DNA from: Epiperipatus broadwayi
Taxonomy: Eukaryota; Onychophora; Udeonychophora; Euonychophora; Peripatidae
Direction of reading: 5' to 3'
Assembly: GCA_028023455.1 (NCBI GenBank)
Contig: JAQFVV010012405.1
Location: forward strand, 7,215,334 to 7,279,333
DNA length: 64,000 nt
Under the pieces are notes generated by a model. It was not told the origin of the DNA and did not search any database. It worked only from the letters and a program-made list of their open reading frames with translations. This document shows positions 48,800 to 60,875 of this stretch, in pieces. The translations under genes were made by a program, and so were the position numbers. Each line of letters opens with the position of its first letter. Position 1 is the first letter of the stretch.

Positions 48800-49738
48800 C
48801 AGAATACATTTACCCAGAGGCTAAACTCTCCATACAGTAATGCCATTTAATGCAAGCCAGAGTATTCAATGGATGCAAAAAGGTTTTTTGCATAAAATCC
48901 CATCTAGTGCCTACTTATCCAATATCCCCAGACTAGTTTCTAGCTTATAGCTTTCATCAGAGGAACCGGATCTTAGAATCAAATGCAATCCTCCAGTAGC
49001 CACCTTTTACCTTATTAACTAACTATGAAGCTTTGAGTCCAAAATGAAAACACAATAATGTTTTCAATTCAAGCTCATTAGTTTCTATAGTTGTATAGAT
49101 CTAAACTCAGATCAGCATCCATGATCTTTGGTTTTGTAATAACCACAGTCACCATAATCCTATTAAGCAGGAAGCCATTAAATATCACATGATCACTACT
49201 CTTTATACACAAGCTGTTTTCACAGTCCAAAGTCTCCATACAGTAGCACCACTCAGTGCAAGCCAGAGTAATAAATGGATGCAAGAAGGTTGTTTGCATA
49301 AAATCCCATCTAGGGCCTACTCATCCAATATCCCCAGACTACTTTCTAGCTTGTGACTTTATTAAAGAACCCAAGACACAAAAAGTGTGGATGCTGAACT
49401 GAGATCAATTCTATACAACTGTTTTTGTGTTTTCATTTTGGACTCAAAGCTTTATAGTTAGTTAATAAGGTAAAAGATGGTTACTGCATTAGATCCAAAG
49501 ATCTAGGTGCAGTGCTTGCAGATCCAAGGCTCCTCACTGATGAAATCCATAAGCTAGAACCTAGTCTGGGGATATTGGTTGAGTAGGTACTAGATGGGAT
49601 TTTATGCAAAAAAATCTTGCATCCATTGATTGCTCTGGCTTGTACTGACTGGCACTACTGTATGAAGAGTTAAGCCTCTGTGTAAACAGCTTGCATAAGC
49701 ATAAAGAATGGTGATCATGTGATGGTTAGTGGTTTAAT
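48800..49738 (+). mobile_element. hairpin family A copy with a nested second copy
   Basis: Outer arms run from 48810 (AGAGGCTAAACTCTCC) to the intact end GTGATGGTTAGTGGTTTA at 49735. At 49170-49375 another family piece begins with AAATATCACATGATCAC and carries a second AAGCCAGAGTAATAAATGG arm, interrupting the first. Inner arm pair AACTATGAAGCTTTGAGTCC against GGACTCAAAGCTTTATAGTT identifies the original centre. Successive insertion of one family into itself. Confidence 0.7.
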
Positions 49739-49879
49739 AGAATAAATCCTATGGTAAAAATTTAAAAAGAAGAGAAGAAGAATAGTTAGATAAAGTTTGA
49801 AGTAATAATTATACTGTTACTAGAGATAAAAAGTACTTGAATTTACTATGGTAGTTAATATTTACTAAGGCAATAAACC

Positions 49880-50110
49880 TAAAGCATGTGTGGTTGAAAA
49901 TGTGAAGGTAGGAACCTCTACAGGTCTTAACCACAAGCTTATGCATTGGAAGAAAAGAGGGGAATGGTGAACAGTCCATTCATGTTCATTAACTATATGA
50001 ATAATAACAAAATTGTATGAATATCCTCAGATTTGTTGTGGTCTTAAAAAGAATCAAGTCTCTTTTCCCTTAATAGCAAACTTCTTTTGGCATCCTTTAA
50101 TAAATTACTA
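49880..50110 (-). repeat. RTE 5' leader fragment
   Basis: Resembles 30955-31165: AACTATATGAATAATAACA, then CTCTTTTCCCTTAATAGCAAACTTCTTT against the leader's CCTTTCAGTTAATAGCAAACTCCTTT. Coding sequence does not follow, so it is an isolated decayed piece. Confidence 0.6.
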
Positions 50111-50870
50111 CTTCATTAATAAGTACATTAGAAATAAATATGTCTTCTTTCTATATCAATATTTTTTATTGTTCATTCATTAAACTACAGATTATTTCGA
50201 ATCTACTGAATGGTTAGTAAAAATTATTAATATATTTTCATTAAATGGTTTGTGTCAAAGTTGGGAGGGCAATAAGTTTGACTTAGCAAATTAAACTATA
50301 GTAATTAGCTATCTATGTATACTGAACAATGATAAAGATATGTTAGTTCTACATAGAATATGCATATTGTGGATTTATATTTACATCTCTCCACAAGGTG
50401 TTAAAATGATAGAAACTGGTCTCTTCCTTATGTGAGAGTAGGGTAGTGAAAATTGCACTACAGAAATATGTCTTCTTTCTCTTTCAAAAATGGCCCATTC
50501 ATTTTAATACATAAAATACATTCTTTGTTCTTTCCAAATTTTCTTTTATTATATGAACCATTTTCTTTCATATCTTTATGAACATCATATTATACTATCT
50601 TTCCTATGTTTTGATTATCTTCTATAGTCATTTTCAATAATAATTTCTTCTTATATTTATTTTTATATCAGTAGACATGTTTTGTTTCAAATATTACTTT
50701 GTTATGTAAAACATTTTCTATCATAGCTCTATGTATATTGTACTGATTTATTTTTATAATCTTTTTTTTTTCATTGTAAAATTTTGCATATAAATAAATA
50801 CAAATCAGAACTGAACTGCTTTGACTATTATTTTAATTAAAACACAAGTTGCAGCAGCGAACATGAATGA
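50110..50870. other. AT-rich non-coding stretch
   Basis: Nothing supported is seen in this stretch. Confidence 0.4.
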
Positions 50871-51046
50871 AGCAGTATTAAAAAAGATGATGAGAAAGAT
50901 GAAGTGATAATTGGATTTTGTATAAAGTATATACTGAAATTTTACATGATAGAAATAACATATGTTGGTAGACAAAAAGGAAAAAGTAGAACAAAAAATT
51001 AAAGTATTTAATGAAGAAGGAAAAGGGTGTAATAGTAGTTGTAATT

Positions 51047-51530
51047 TTCATATATATATTGCTTATAATAATCCCCCTCATATACACTTTAATGCAAAAA
51101 ATCTTTTTAATATAACTTTTTTTATTTTTCTGACAGTTTCGACTGCCCAGCAGTCTTCATCAGAGCTACAATATTGAATGATATAAATACATAACCTTTA
51201 CTTCACATGCATATAAAATAAACATACATATATATGTATATCAAAATATATACACATATATCTACACATATATACACACTCATATATATATATATGTGTG
51301 TTTAAAAGATATATATATGTATATTTAAAAGATATATGTATATATATTTTGATATACATATATGTGTATGTATATGAAATAATGGTTATATATTTATATC
51401 ATTCAATATTGTAGCTCTGATGAAGACTGTGGGACAGTCGAAACTGTCAGGAAAATAAATGTTATATTAAAAAAAAATTTGCATTAAAGTGTATATAAGG
51501 GAAGTTATTATAAGTAATATATATGAAGAA
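51047..51530. repeat. long inverted repeat carrying two hammerhead-like cores
   Basis: The arms 51047-51215 and 51378-51530 are inverted: TATACACTTTAATGCAAA against TTTGCATTAAAGTGTATA. The inner AT-rich part is also partly symmetric about 51290. Each arm has GTAGCTCTGATGAAGACTG, a small loop, CAGTCGAAACTGTCAG: on the plus strand at 51412-51450 and on the minus strand at 51130-51168. CTGATGA, stem II and GAAA are the hammerhead landmarks. One extra A after CTGATGA and no clear stem III mean that activity is doubtful. Confidence 0.7.
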
Positions 51531-53000
51531 ATGCAAAGAAAGTAAAGGAGATGAATAAGAGTATAATTGTAATTTTATAATGTTAAAATTAAAAATATCT
51601 GAAAAACTAAGTAAGGAAACTTACAGAATTGTCAGGATTGGAAGGAAAGTAAGTGATGAAATGAAAAAGCAGTTATAAAAAATATGATTTTAAAGGATAT
51701 AAAAAGTGGGTGAATAAGATTAAAAAAATCAGTATTTATTTAGAATGAATGGGATTAAGAAAAGAAATTAGAAAAAAAAACTTTAGAAAGGCTGAAAGAC
51801 AGATTAAATGTATATAAGAATTATAAAATGAATATAAGAAGCAAATTAGAAAAGATGAAATAAAGGTTAGATGGGACAGATACTTTGAAAAAAAATAACT
51901 AGAATAGAATTAATATGGAAATAGGATGAACTTAGATCATGGAGGAAAAGAAAATTTGTTATAAAAATTGGACATATATAAAGAAGAAAAATAACCAACT
52001 TATTGTTAAATTTATAGAGAAAAGAATGTAGAAAAGAGTTAGTATTTAAAAATGATTCAATGGAAAAGTACATACATAACTGGAATAATGAGTAGATTGA
52101 AAGTAAGAGGCTATATTGAATGATACGATACACAAGACTTGTTTAAAGAAAGTTTTACTAGAATTAATATGTAAAAGATATGGAAAAGATTTTAATTTGT
52201 TAACTAGCTATTTGATCGTAATTTACTTACTATTTATTGATGGATAGAATTAGAATTTACTGGAAGACAGTGGTAGGGAAAAGGTAGATTGTGAAGAAAA
52301 GTTTGAAAATATGAACAATTAGGGAACTCATAAAGACTTGTTAAAAATATCAAAGTTAAATATGAAATAGAATTGGAAAAGAGAACATTATTATTACCTT
52401 CATTATTTATTTTATTGCTAAAAGAAATAGAAAGATTAGGGATAAGAATGGGCATTCCAATAATACATAATATGATAGCTCTTATTTTGTTTGTGGAAGC
52501 CATTTTACAAATAGTGTAAAAGATATAAAGTCATTATTAGTAAGATGGGAAGAAATATGAAAATCAGATTCAATATAAAAAAAATAGAAATTAATATTTG
52601 ATGATATAGGATAAATCTGAAAATGAAAATTATATCTTTGAGAAATGAAGGATCAAAGTGTAGGTACTTTTTAAAATGCAAAACAAGAATTATACACATT
52701 ATTAAGAATTAGAATTAAGAATAAAAGCAAAAAATAGAATGAGATTGATTTAAAATTTGCTGTATTTCTTACAAAATAAATATGAAATATATAGAATTAT
52801 TTGGAAAGTGTGGTGGTATCTGATTTAACAATACAAATGTTACACTTTGTATGACCAGAGAACTCAGAAATTCTTAGATATAAAACAATAAGAAATAGAT
52901 AAATATGTGTTGGGATTATGACTCTTAATAGATAATATTTAAACTGTAATGGGATGGATTCTTTTTGCTGAGAGTATTATGGGATAATGATTAGAAAATG

Positions 53001-54917
53001 CATTAGAGTATAGGTTCCCAAACTTTTTCAGGCCACCACCCTCTTTGCAAGACATAAATTTTGTAATGCTCCCCCCCCCCTAAGTATAACAGTTTTCCGT
53101 GTTCAATCTGTTTGATATTTTGATGTAAATAGCAACTAATGATACTATACTGGATAATGCCTACCCCATAATTCATACATGCACACAAGATATAACATGA
53201 TGTCATACATTAGAATAAGGCATTAACATAAACTCAATAACAAGAAGAAAAAAAACCAAAATTTACAGTTATTAAATTTAAGTTTAAATGAGTGTAGTCA
53301 AACCAAAATCAATTATATTTCCTGATTTCTCACTATCCAAAACTCTAATACCCTGCTAATTGGTTTAGATGGTATATCTTTGAAAGGCTGAACCTAAACC
53401 TCACCTTTATGTGCCACTTTCGAGACAAAAAAAAAACACTTTCAAAAAGGAAATGTCACTTCCAACAAAGCAAAACAAAAAAAAAAAAATCACCATGTCA
53501 ATAAATTTTCAATAATCACATAGAGATTACAAAAATAATAATAATAATTTCATACAAAATAAGTTTCTCTTTTCTCAAATAGAACAGTGTGTTAAAAGCA
53601 AACAGCAACAAACAAATATGTATATATGCACACACACCTCAGCATACCCACGAGCATTCCAGAAATTAATTTGATAGAACTGTTTTAAAGTAAGAAAATC
53701 AAACAATAATTTATAGAAAAACGTATAAAAAAATGCAATAAAATTTATAGCAACAAGACATAATGATAATAATTTAAAAAAATTATACCATCCGGTTTTT
53801 TACTGGTTTCTTTCCATTAACCATCTCCAAACATAGTAACTTTCAAGTATGCTATAAACTATGACAACAAGTGGTGAAGACTTCCCTTCTTCACAGCAAG
53901 ATATAGGCATTAAGGTGTTCTTCATCATCATCACCTAGCATCTGTGGCTACATGACAGCAGCATAGGAGTCTAGCTGATGCACTAACATTGGTAGTTTAC
54001 TTTATTAGCATTTTAATGATAAAATTTGGGCGTTTTAATATTTATCAGCTTTCTCTAGAAATCTTTATAATTAACAACAGCAATTTTGAACATACTATAA
54101 TCTGAAGCTAGGCTCAGCTCTGCCTTCTTTCATAAAGTTCTCTACTGCTTTACAACTAGAATATTTGTTTTAGTTCAGCAAATTCTTAACTGCCCAGCAA
54201 ACAAAAAATAAACTCAGAAGAACCCCCCCCCCCCATCATCTGCTGAAAGCCTTTTATAACACACCTATAGCAATACAAATTGAGTACCCCTCTTTCACTA
54301 TTACAGCTGTTATCTCCAATTTCTTGGATAATTGTTCATAACACAATTTATATAACTTTTTATACCTTTTTATCTTTTACTTTTTTCATTTTCGACTCAG
54401 ACTTTTAATTCCTCAAGGAATTCCATTTTACATATAGTTTCTAATTTTAATACAATGGAAATAGCTTTTTCCATCTTTACAAAAGATTAAAAAAACAACA
54501 AATCTGAGATATTTTTAGATTCTCTCAGCTGATATTGGCCTTAAATTACTTTATTTTTTTAACAAAAAATATAATGCACAGGATGACCACTTCTATCTAT
54601 TAGTAAAATTTTAAATTAGCCATACAATAACCTGCATTCCATTTAACTTACTAGAGAAAAAAAAACAAAACATTTACAATTACTCTGACTATCCCCTTTT
54701 TTTATATATTTTTGCACATAAACAATTTATAAAATAACCATAAAATCAGCAAAATAATGTAAAAATTAGCGTTTGAGAATGATTTAAAGCCAATGATTGG
54801 TGCGTCTAGAGAAAAGATCATCTGAATGCCCCCCAAATGCTTTTGAACCCACTATTGCCCCCCTAGAAGTCTTCACCATGCACTGTACTGCCCACTTTGG
54901 AAAACACTGCATTAGAG
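53001..54917. mobile_element. hAT-superfamily non-autonomous element with 8-bp duplication
   Basis: The element 53009-54909 (1901 bp) is bounded by CATTAGAG at 53001-53008 and 54910-54917, the 8-bp length diagnostic of hAT. Ends are TATAGGTTCCCAAAC on the left and TTTGGAAAACACTG on the right, imperfect inverted repeats of the CAGTGGTTCCCAAA type. Subterminal GGCCACCACCC, GCCCCCC and long C runs (53071-53080, 54223-54234) are as in many hAT elements. No transposase frame is readable. It lies inside the decayed LINE, so it is younger than that insertion. Confidence 0.88.
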
Positions 54918-55479
54918 GTACAGAATTATGAGGGTGGAACAAATAGGATATTTTAAAGAGAAAAGTACAATATGGTATGAGAGAGGAGCTTTAGGGAAGG
55001 GGGGCAAAAAATTGATAAGGATTTTGATTGTAGATGTAGTTTATTTAGAGATAGTAAAATGAATAATAAACATTTATTTTTGGGGTGAAAGTTGTTGAAA
55101 AATAATCAAAATAAAGTGTATGGAGAGTGGAAAAAATTAAAGATAAAGAAGGTCAAAGAGAAATTTTATGATTTTTTCGTTATATTTTTATAATGAAATT
55201 AATAAATGGAACGAACAAAACAGCTTTTAATAATATGGGGTTGGAGCAAAATAGAATAAGTAATACATTTTAGATGGAATGAGTTAGAAATGCTTGTACA
55301 TTTAGGTGTTGTAATGTAAAATGAATTGTTCTTAAATGAAAAATTCCATTGGGCTAATTACATGCCCAAAAATCTGGTTAGCGAAGTTAACAGGATTTAT
55401 GGTTACATAGCCTTTATACAGAAATTTCTGACTTCATTAAAAGAAAAGCTATTTTATGTCACATCAATGTATAAAATTT

Positions 55480-56380
55480 TTAATAGTTAACTAAAGAGAA
55501 GTTACAATTAAGTTTGAGTGTTTCCACCATTCAGATATTTTTAAAAAAAAAAAACAGTTTTTACTGAACGATATTAATATCAGAATGCAAATGAACTATA
55601 TTGTCTTATATAATAGATTATTCATTGAAAATTGCAAGATGTTAGCAATCAAGAATTGTAGAACAAAAATCACATGAATTGGGTGATCAGTTTTTGAAAA
55701 AAGTGTATGAATATTAAGTTCTGCATTAACAGTTTAGTATGAAACATAACTGTACTTGATATAAAAATGGCTACTTGTTCTGAAGTTGCAGGAGGACAAA
55801 CTTATATGATTATCTCTTTATTTGTGCGAGTATTTTTAGGACAAATTCTCAATTGAGTAGACTGAATGTCTTTGAAAATTATGAAATAGTCATAAAAGAT
55901 GTAAAGCAATCAAAGCATAGGGAAATGGTCAAATGTAGCAGAATATTTTTCAGGCACAATTTGGTTGAATAAATATTACATTAGCACTGCCATTCCAATA
56001 AAAATGACCTCATCATTTTATAAATCAAGAGACCATGCATACATAGCTTCAGAATAATCAAATACTAGTGGAAATATGATTTTGCTTCTTTATCAATGAA
56101 AAAAGCATTTTGACTATATTTCCCTATCCTTGTGTTATCCATATCTAAATAATAGAACCCAGTGTGTCATTCTTTGCTCTGATTATATTTCAATAAAAAA
56201 AATCATTTGCTATTAGATCTTTATATGCTTTAGTTACTAGATATTTTAAAATAAGACATTAGTGATAAATTGATCTATCAACAAAGATCATGTATTAACT
56301 GTATTAAAATTCTTTTTTTGTTGTTGTGTTTATATAATCAAATCATCAGAGAAAATAATGTAATTAAACATTTGCTGATG
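55480..56380. other. AT-rich non-coding stretch
   Basis: No gene or element recognised here. Confidence 0.5.
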
Positions 56381-56389
56381 TGAACCCAA

Positions 56390-56560
56390 CACAGCATCAC
56401 TTTATTCATTTGATTACTGTATAAACAAGGAAATCTCCTTTTTCTAATATACTAGTGCCATCTATTATAAGCCTGCATAAGTTCTTATTGATAGAGTTGA
56501 AAGTCAGAAACTAGTCCGAAAGTGGTGATTATCTGTACTATCTAATAATTACTGATTCCT
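56390..56560. repeat. very diverged hairpin family A relative
   Basis: CACAGCATCACTTTATTC, ACTAGTGCCATC and AGTCAGAAACTAGTCCG recall family A in order, but identity is low and no arms remain. Confidence 0.3.
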
Positions 56561-56879
56561 CAAACTGACAATAGAATGTGCTAGAATAGTGGACAGAGAT
56601 AATTGCTCTTGCTGATGTAATCTTTTCCAGTTTTTTTTCTTGATATAATCATATTTTTCATACTACCACCTGACAAATTTATATGTATTTACAAACAGAT
56701 TGACTTGAGCTCACAATTTTAAAGTGTTCAAAATCTTAAGCAATCGTTTCTTTTTTTTTAAAAAAAAAAGGTGCTTCTTATTGATAAACCCAATAGACCG
56801 TATTTACTCTAGGATCTTATTAAGTGTGGCCATTTGTTTGTAGGAGATTTATGTTTTACGTATATATTCAAAAAAAAAT

Positions 56880-57310
56880 ATTAAGGTATATTTTACAAAT
56901 TTTAAGGTGGGCTTTGAACATTCCACCATCAGATTTTCAATGAAATAGACATCTGAAGAGTTGTGGGGTGGAGTGGTTTGAAGTCTGTCCATTGAAGTAT
57001 GAAGATTGGCTATTTTAATATAAGCTGTGCTTTGATTGTATATATGTGTGAAGATGATAATCTAGACCAACTGATGAGTGCTGGTTTAGCATGAAATACG
57101 TATATTGGTGATTATTTATTTTTTCAATATGTGTGTGATCAAATGTATCAGCGGTATGAGATAACATGAATGTTTGAGGGTCATGTGAAAGCCTGAGTTC
57201 AAATCGTCTATATATTTCATATATAATTGCAGGTATGAAAAAGCCTGTCCTGTAAAAAAAATTCATATTTTAAAAATAATTTTTGCAAAATTTTATATTG
57301 AGACACAAAA
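56880..57310. repeat. single arm of fold-back family C
   Basis: GGGCTTTGAACATTCCACC, GAAGATTGGCTATTTTAATA, CCAACTGATGAGTGCTGG, GTGTGATCAAATG, GGGTCATGTGAAAGCC and GAGTTCAAATC follow the arm of 59935-60310 closely. The opposite arm is missing. The end reads ATTGAGACAC, also seen near 59887. Confidence 0.7.
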
Positions 57311-57985
57311 ATTCTAACTATGTTATTGGATTAACAAATAACAGTCAGTACAGGTTAGTTTAATATTTTTTTTTATAGCAAGAATATAGTTTATAGATAA
57401 ACAGTTTAGGTTAAATAACGTACTTTAATTGTTATTTTTAACTATTTAACCTTAAAAACAAATGCTTATTAATAAGAAGCACTATTAAGATTAATCAAGA
57501 TTGAAAGTAAGTTGTGGTTAGTTCTATTTGAGTAGTTAGCTGTGGATTTATTTCTGTGTTAGTATGGCTTGGTATATAATCATGGATTGGTATAATATGA
57601 ATTTTAATATTAACTTTAGATTATCCGCAATAAAAAATAAATCTGGTTATCTGTATTAAGATGATAATAAATGTTTTGAAGTAGAGTATGGAATTAGTGT
57701 GGTATCTACTATATTGATAATTTGAAAAATATCAAAGTAAAATTAGATTCAGATTTTTTTTTTCATTTTGATTAATAGCTAACATTATTGACTAGTTTTT
57801 CTGAATCAACTTTTTTGTTCTGTAATAGACTGAAGTTACAACATTTCCATTCTAAATAAATGAGAGATAATCTTATTTCTATCATTTACTATTCTTCATA
57901 AATTAAATTATTATTTTGTAGGCTGTTTTTTGAAACTAAAGTATAAATTACTAACGTTTTAAGAAAACGAGTAAAAAGAAATTAT
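57310..57985. other. AT-rich non-coding stretch
   Basis: I see nothing I can support here. Confidence 0.4.
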
Positions 57986-57989
57986 ATTG

Positions 57990-59240
57990 ATAAGCTAATT
58001 AATATTAATATCATCTATGTTCTTTATTACTTTTTACAATACTTTTTTACAACTCACTATTGATAGTTTCGATTGCCCTAGCAATCTTCTTCAGAACTAT
58101 AACAAAAACAATACAAATACGTGATTACAAATATACATGAACATATAATTTTACATTATATATATATATATTCTATCTTATAATCATTATTCATATACTC
58201 ACATATATCTTTATATACCTATATAATTATTACCTTTTTATATATTATAATGATTATAAGATAGAATATATATATATAATGTAAAATAATATGTTTATGT
58301 ATATTTGTAGTCATAATTAAAATTACCCCAAATTCAAAACTCAATCAGACTATCCAAGAAATAAAATCCCAAAACACAAACAATGGTTTCACTGCTACAA
58401 GCATACTTCTCAAGTATAAAGAACTACAAAACAACACTATATTTATATTAAATATTATCCACAATTCCATTTACTTCCCATCCATCCTTAAAAAAACTTT
58501 TAAATAAGTTAATTGCTTCAGAATAATAAATTTTCAATAATAAAGATTCTTTAATTCTTCTTTTTATTTTATTTTCTCAAAAAAGACAACCTTAGCTTCA
58601 TCAAAATTAATAGTGTGGCCTGTATCTTTTTCATGGACATACAAAGTAGAACTAAGATATTTATTTCTAACCCTATTTTTATGTACTTTATTCTTTCATT
58701 TAAGGCAAGGGATACACTATACCAGGAATAGTCTTCCTATCAAAAATTCCCTCTGATTATTCAAAGTAATACCTCTTTTCAAATCACTTTTCTTATTTCC
58801 AAACAAATTACTATTTTTACATACAATTTTATAAGAAGACAATTTAAATGGCAAAAAAATAAAATCATATTTTTCTTTATCCTTTACTCTTTACAAATAT
58901 TACTAATAAATAAAATACTTTTTAAATTTATCAGAGTAGTCAATACTTAAATAATCTTTATAAAATTGACCTTTCTGAAACAAGGCTACCCCACTAGAAT
59001 TATTTAATTTCTTATTCCTATAACAATAATTTCTTAAAGCAGCTAGTTTATGAGATGAAAACTGATAGCTATCAGATTTAATTATAGACCTTAATGCTTG
59101 TAATGTTTTTATTTGTATTCATATATTTGTATTGTGTTTGTTATAGTTCTGAAGAAGATTGCTGGAGCAATCGAAACTATCAATAGTGGGTTGTAAAAAA
59201 GCATTGTAAAAAGTAATAAAGAACATAGATGATATTAATA
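57990..59240 (-). mobile_element. Penelope-like element relic between inverted motif blocks
   Basis: 57995-58110 and 59140-59240 are inverted copies. Each contains CTGAAGAAGATTGCT, a small loop, GCAATCGAAACTATCAATAGTG and then TGTAAAAAAG...AAAGTAATAAAGAAC. A second inverted pair lies at 58150-58320 (ATTCTATCTTATAATCATTAT against its inverse). Between them is a minus-strand GIY-YIG remnant. Penelope-like elements are known for terminal repeats that include hammerhead-type motifs and for partial inverted copies, which fits this layout. CTGAAGA instead of CTGATGA suggests that the ribozyme core is lost. Confidence 0.65.
58490..59100 (-). pseudogene. decayed GIY-YIG endonuclease of a Penelope-like element
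   Basis: The minus strand gives, across several frames, SSYKIVCKNSNLFGN, then TIPGIVYPLP (a GIVY-type first motif), VRNKYLSSTLYVHEKDTGH, TINFDEAKVVF and RRIKESLLLKIYYSEAIN. The order GIVY, then R, then H...GH, then DEAKV, then R..ES is that of the GIY-YIG nuclease. Upstream, 58905-59100 is an open stretch with FSSHKLAALRNYCYRNKK of unknown role. Stops separate the blocks, so it is inactive. Confidence 0.65.
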
Positions 59241-59274
59241 TTATATGGATTTGGCAATGTAATAAGAAAGATCC

Positions 59275-60310
59275 CAAGTTATAATACTTTATAAATACAC
59301 TGTACAGGCTTACACACACCTGCACATATAATGTAATATATAAGTAATTCGAACTTAGATTTTCACACAACTCTCAACTCTCCAAGCCATCTCATATTAC
59401 TGACCCATTTGATCACACACATGTTGAAAAGATAAATAATCACCAATATACGTATTTCATGCTAAACCTGTAATCATCAGTTGGACCAGATTATTATCTC
59501 CACACATATATACAATCAGTGCTCAGCTTTATACTAAGATAGCCAATCTTCATACTTTAATGGACAGGCTTCAAACTACTTCAACCCACAACTCTTCAGC
59601 CATCCATTTCATTGAAAATCTGATTGATGGAAACATTCAAAGCCCACATTAGTGCTAAGGTTGTCATCCTACCCGTGTTGACCATTAGTCATTCTGACCC
59701 CTCATGTACCAGAGAATAATCCATTTAGTTATCTTTTCAACATATGTGTGTGATCAAATGGGTCAGTATTATATGAGATGGCTTGGAGAGTTGAGGGTCA
59801 TGTGAAAGTCTGGGTTCGAATCTCTTATATATTACATTATATGTGCAGGTGTGTTTAAACCTGTACAGTGTATTAAATTACATATTGAGACATAGTGCAT
59901 TAAAGGTCTGCCATATATAAATGGATTATTCTCCTGTACATGAGTGATCAGAATGACTAACAGTCAACATGGGTAGGATGACAACCTTGGCACTAACAAG
60001 GGCTTTGAACATTCCACCATCAGATTTTCATTAAAAATGACAGCTGAAGAGTTGTGGGTTGGAGTAGTTTGAAGCCTGTCCATTAAAGTATGAAGATTGG
60101 CTATCTTAATAAAAAGCTGAGCACTGATTATATATATGTGTGGAGATAGTAATCTGGACCAATGGATGATTGCTGGTTTAGCATGAAATATTTATATTGG
60201 TGATTATTTATCTTTTCAACATTTGGGTGATCAGGTGGGTCAGCAATATGAAATGGCTTGGAAAGTTGAGGGTCGAGTGAAAGTCTGAGTTCGAATTCCT
60301 TATATAATAC
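59275..60310. mobile_element. fold-back family C cluster with tRNA-like boxes
   Basis: The left arm 59275-59735 is inverted relative to both 59725-59890 and 59935-60310. Landmarks: AGATAGCCAATCTTCATAC against GTATGAAGATTGGCTATCTT, TGACCATTAGTCATTCTGA against TCAGAATGACTAACAGTCA. Each unit has a GGCTTGGAGAGTTGAGGGTC segment that could be box A and TCTGGGTTCGAATC, an excellent box B match (59801-59814). Units are probably SINE-derived and joined head to head. Confidence 0.7.
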
Positions 60311-60450
60311 TTCATAAAGAAAATAACATAATTACTAAAACAAATTATTTTTATTTCATTAGTTTTATTTGAAGTAACTAACGGATTGCATCTATCTAAT
60401 TTGTGTGTGAGGGATGGGGGGGGGGGTGATGTTTAATTACCTCTAAAAAA

Positions 60451-60556
60451 ATGAAGTTCGTTATAAAACAATGAGGATTTGTTTTATAACTTACAAGCTT
60501 AAGAGATAGGGTCATGTGATCTATGACTCTTATTTTGACTATTTATGAAGTTCGTT
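60451..60556 (+). mobile_element. hairpin family B end with 12-bp target duplication
   Basis: ATGAAGTTCGTT lies at 60451-60462 and 60545-60556 and bounds 82 bp ending GGGTCATGTGATCTATG and TTATTTTGACTATTT. The same end, inverted, opens the copy at 25650. The left side is cut. Shares the TCATGTGAT word near the kept end with family A. Confidence 0.8.
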
Positions 60557-60875
60557 CTTTCAAAAAAATTAATCGGAAATTGCAAGAAATAAATTTAAAG
60601 ATAAACTTATAGCACAGTATAAAAATAAAAAAACTTACAGAAGAAGAAATGAAGAGATGGATTATTATAATTAGCGAAAAAAATTATTTTTGAGGAAAAA
60701 AAACCAAACCAACACGAAATACCGTAAATTAATTAGAAAATTTGCATAAATATAATGGTTAGGAGAGGAAGCACAAATACATAAAGAAACATTGGAAAAA
60801 ATATTATTTTATACTTTTTATGATAGATGCACGATGTAAAATATGTACACGCACAAATAATAAATGTTGAAGCAT

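Larger units (their letters stand above)
50880..55470 (+). pseudogene. decayed non-LTR retrotransposon with nested insertions
   Basis: Reading in shifting frames, 52380-52500 gives LPSLFILLLKEIERLGIRMG then LILFVEAI, where FVEA stands in place of the catalytic FADD. 55030-55090 gives CSLFRDSKMNNKHLFLG, matching the Cys-His segment of the LINE at 10562-11008. The 3' part TAACAGGATTTATGG, TTTCTGACTTCATT and GTCACATCA matches that element's tail. Many stops and frameshifts plus an altered active site show long decay. It is interrupted by an inverted Penelope-type repeat (51047-51530) and the hAT element (53009-54909). Limits at the 5' side are uncertain. Confidence 0.65.

Noticed and set aside
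57015-57266. 83-codon minus-strand open frame
   Set aside because: It falls within the fold-back family C arm, where other copies break the frame.
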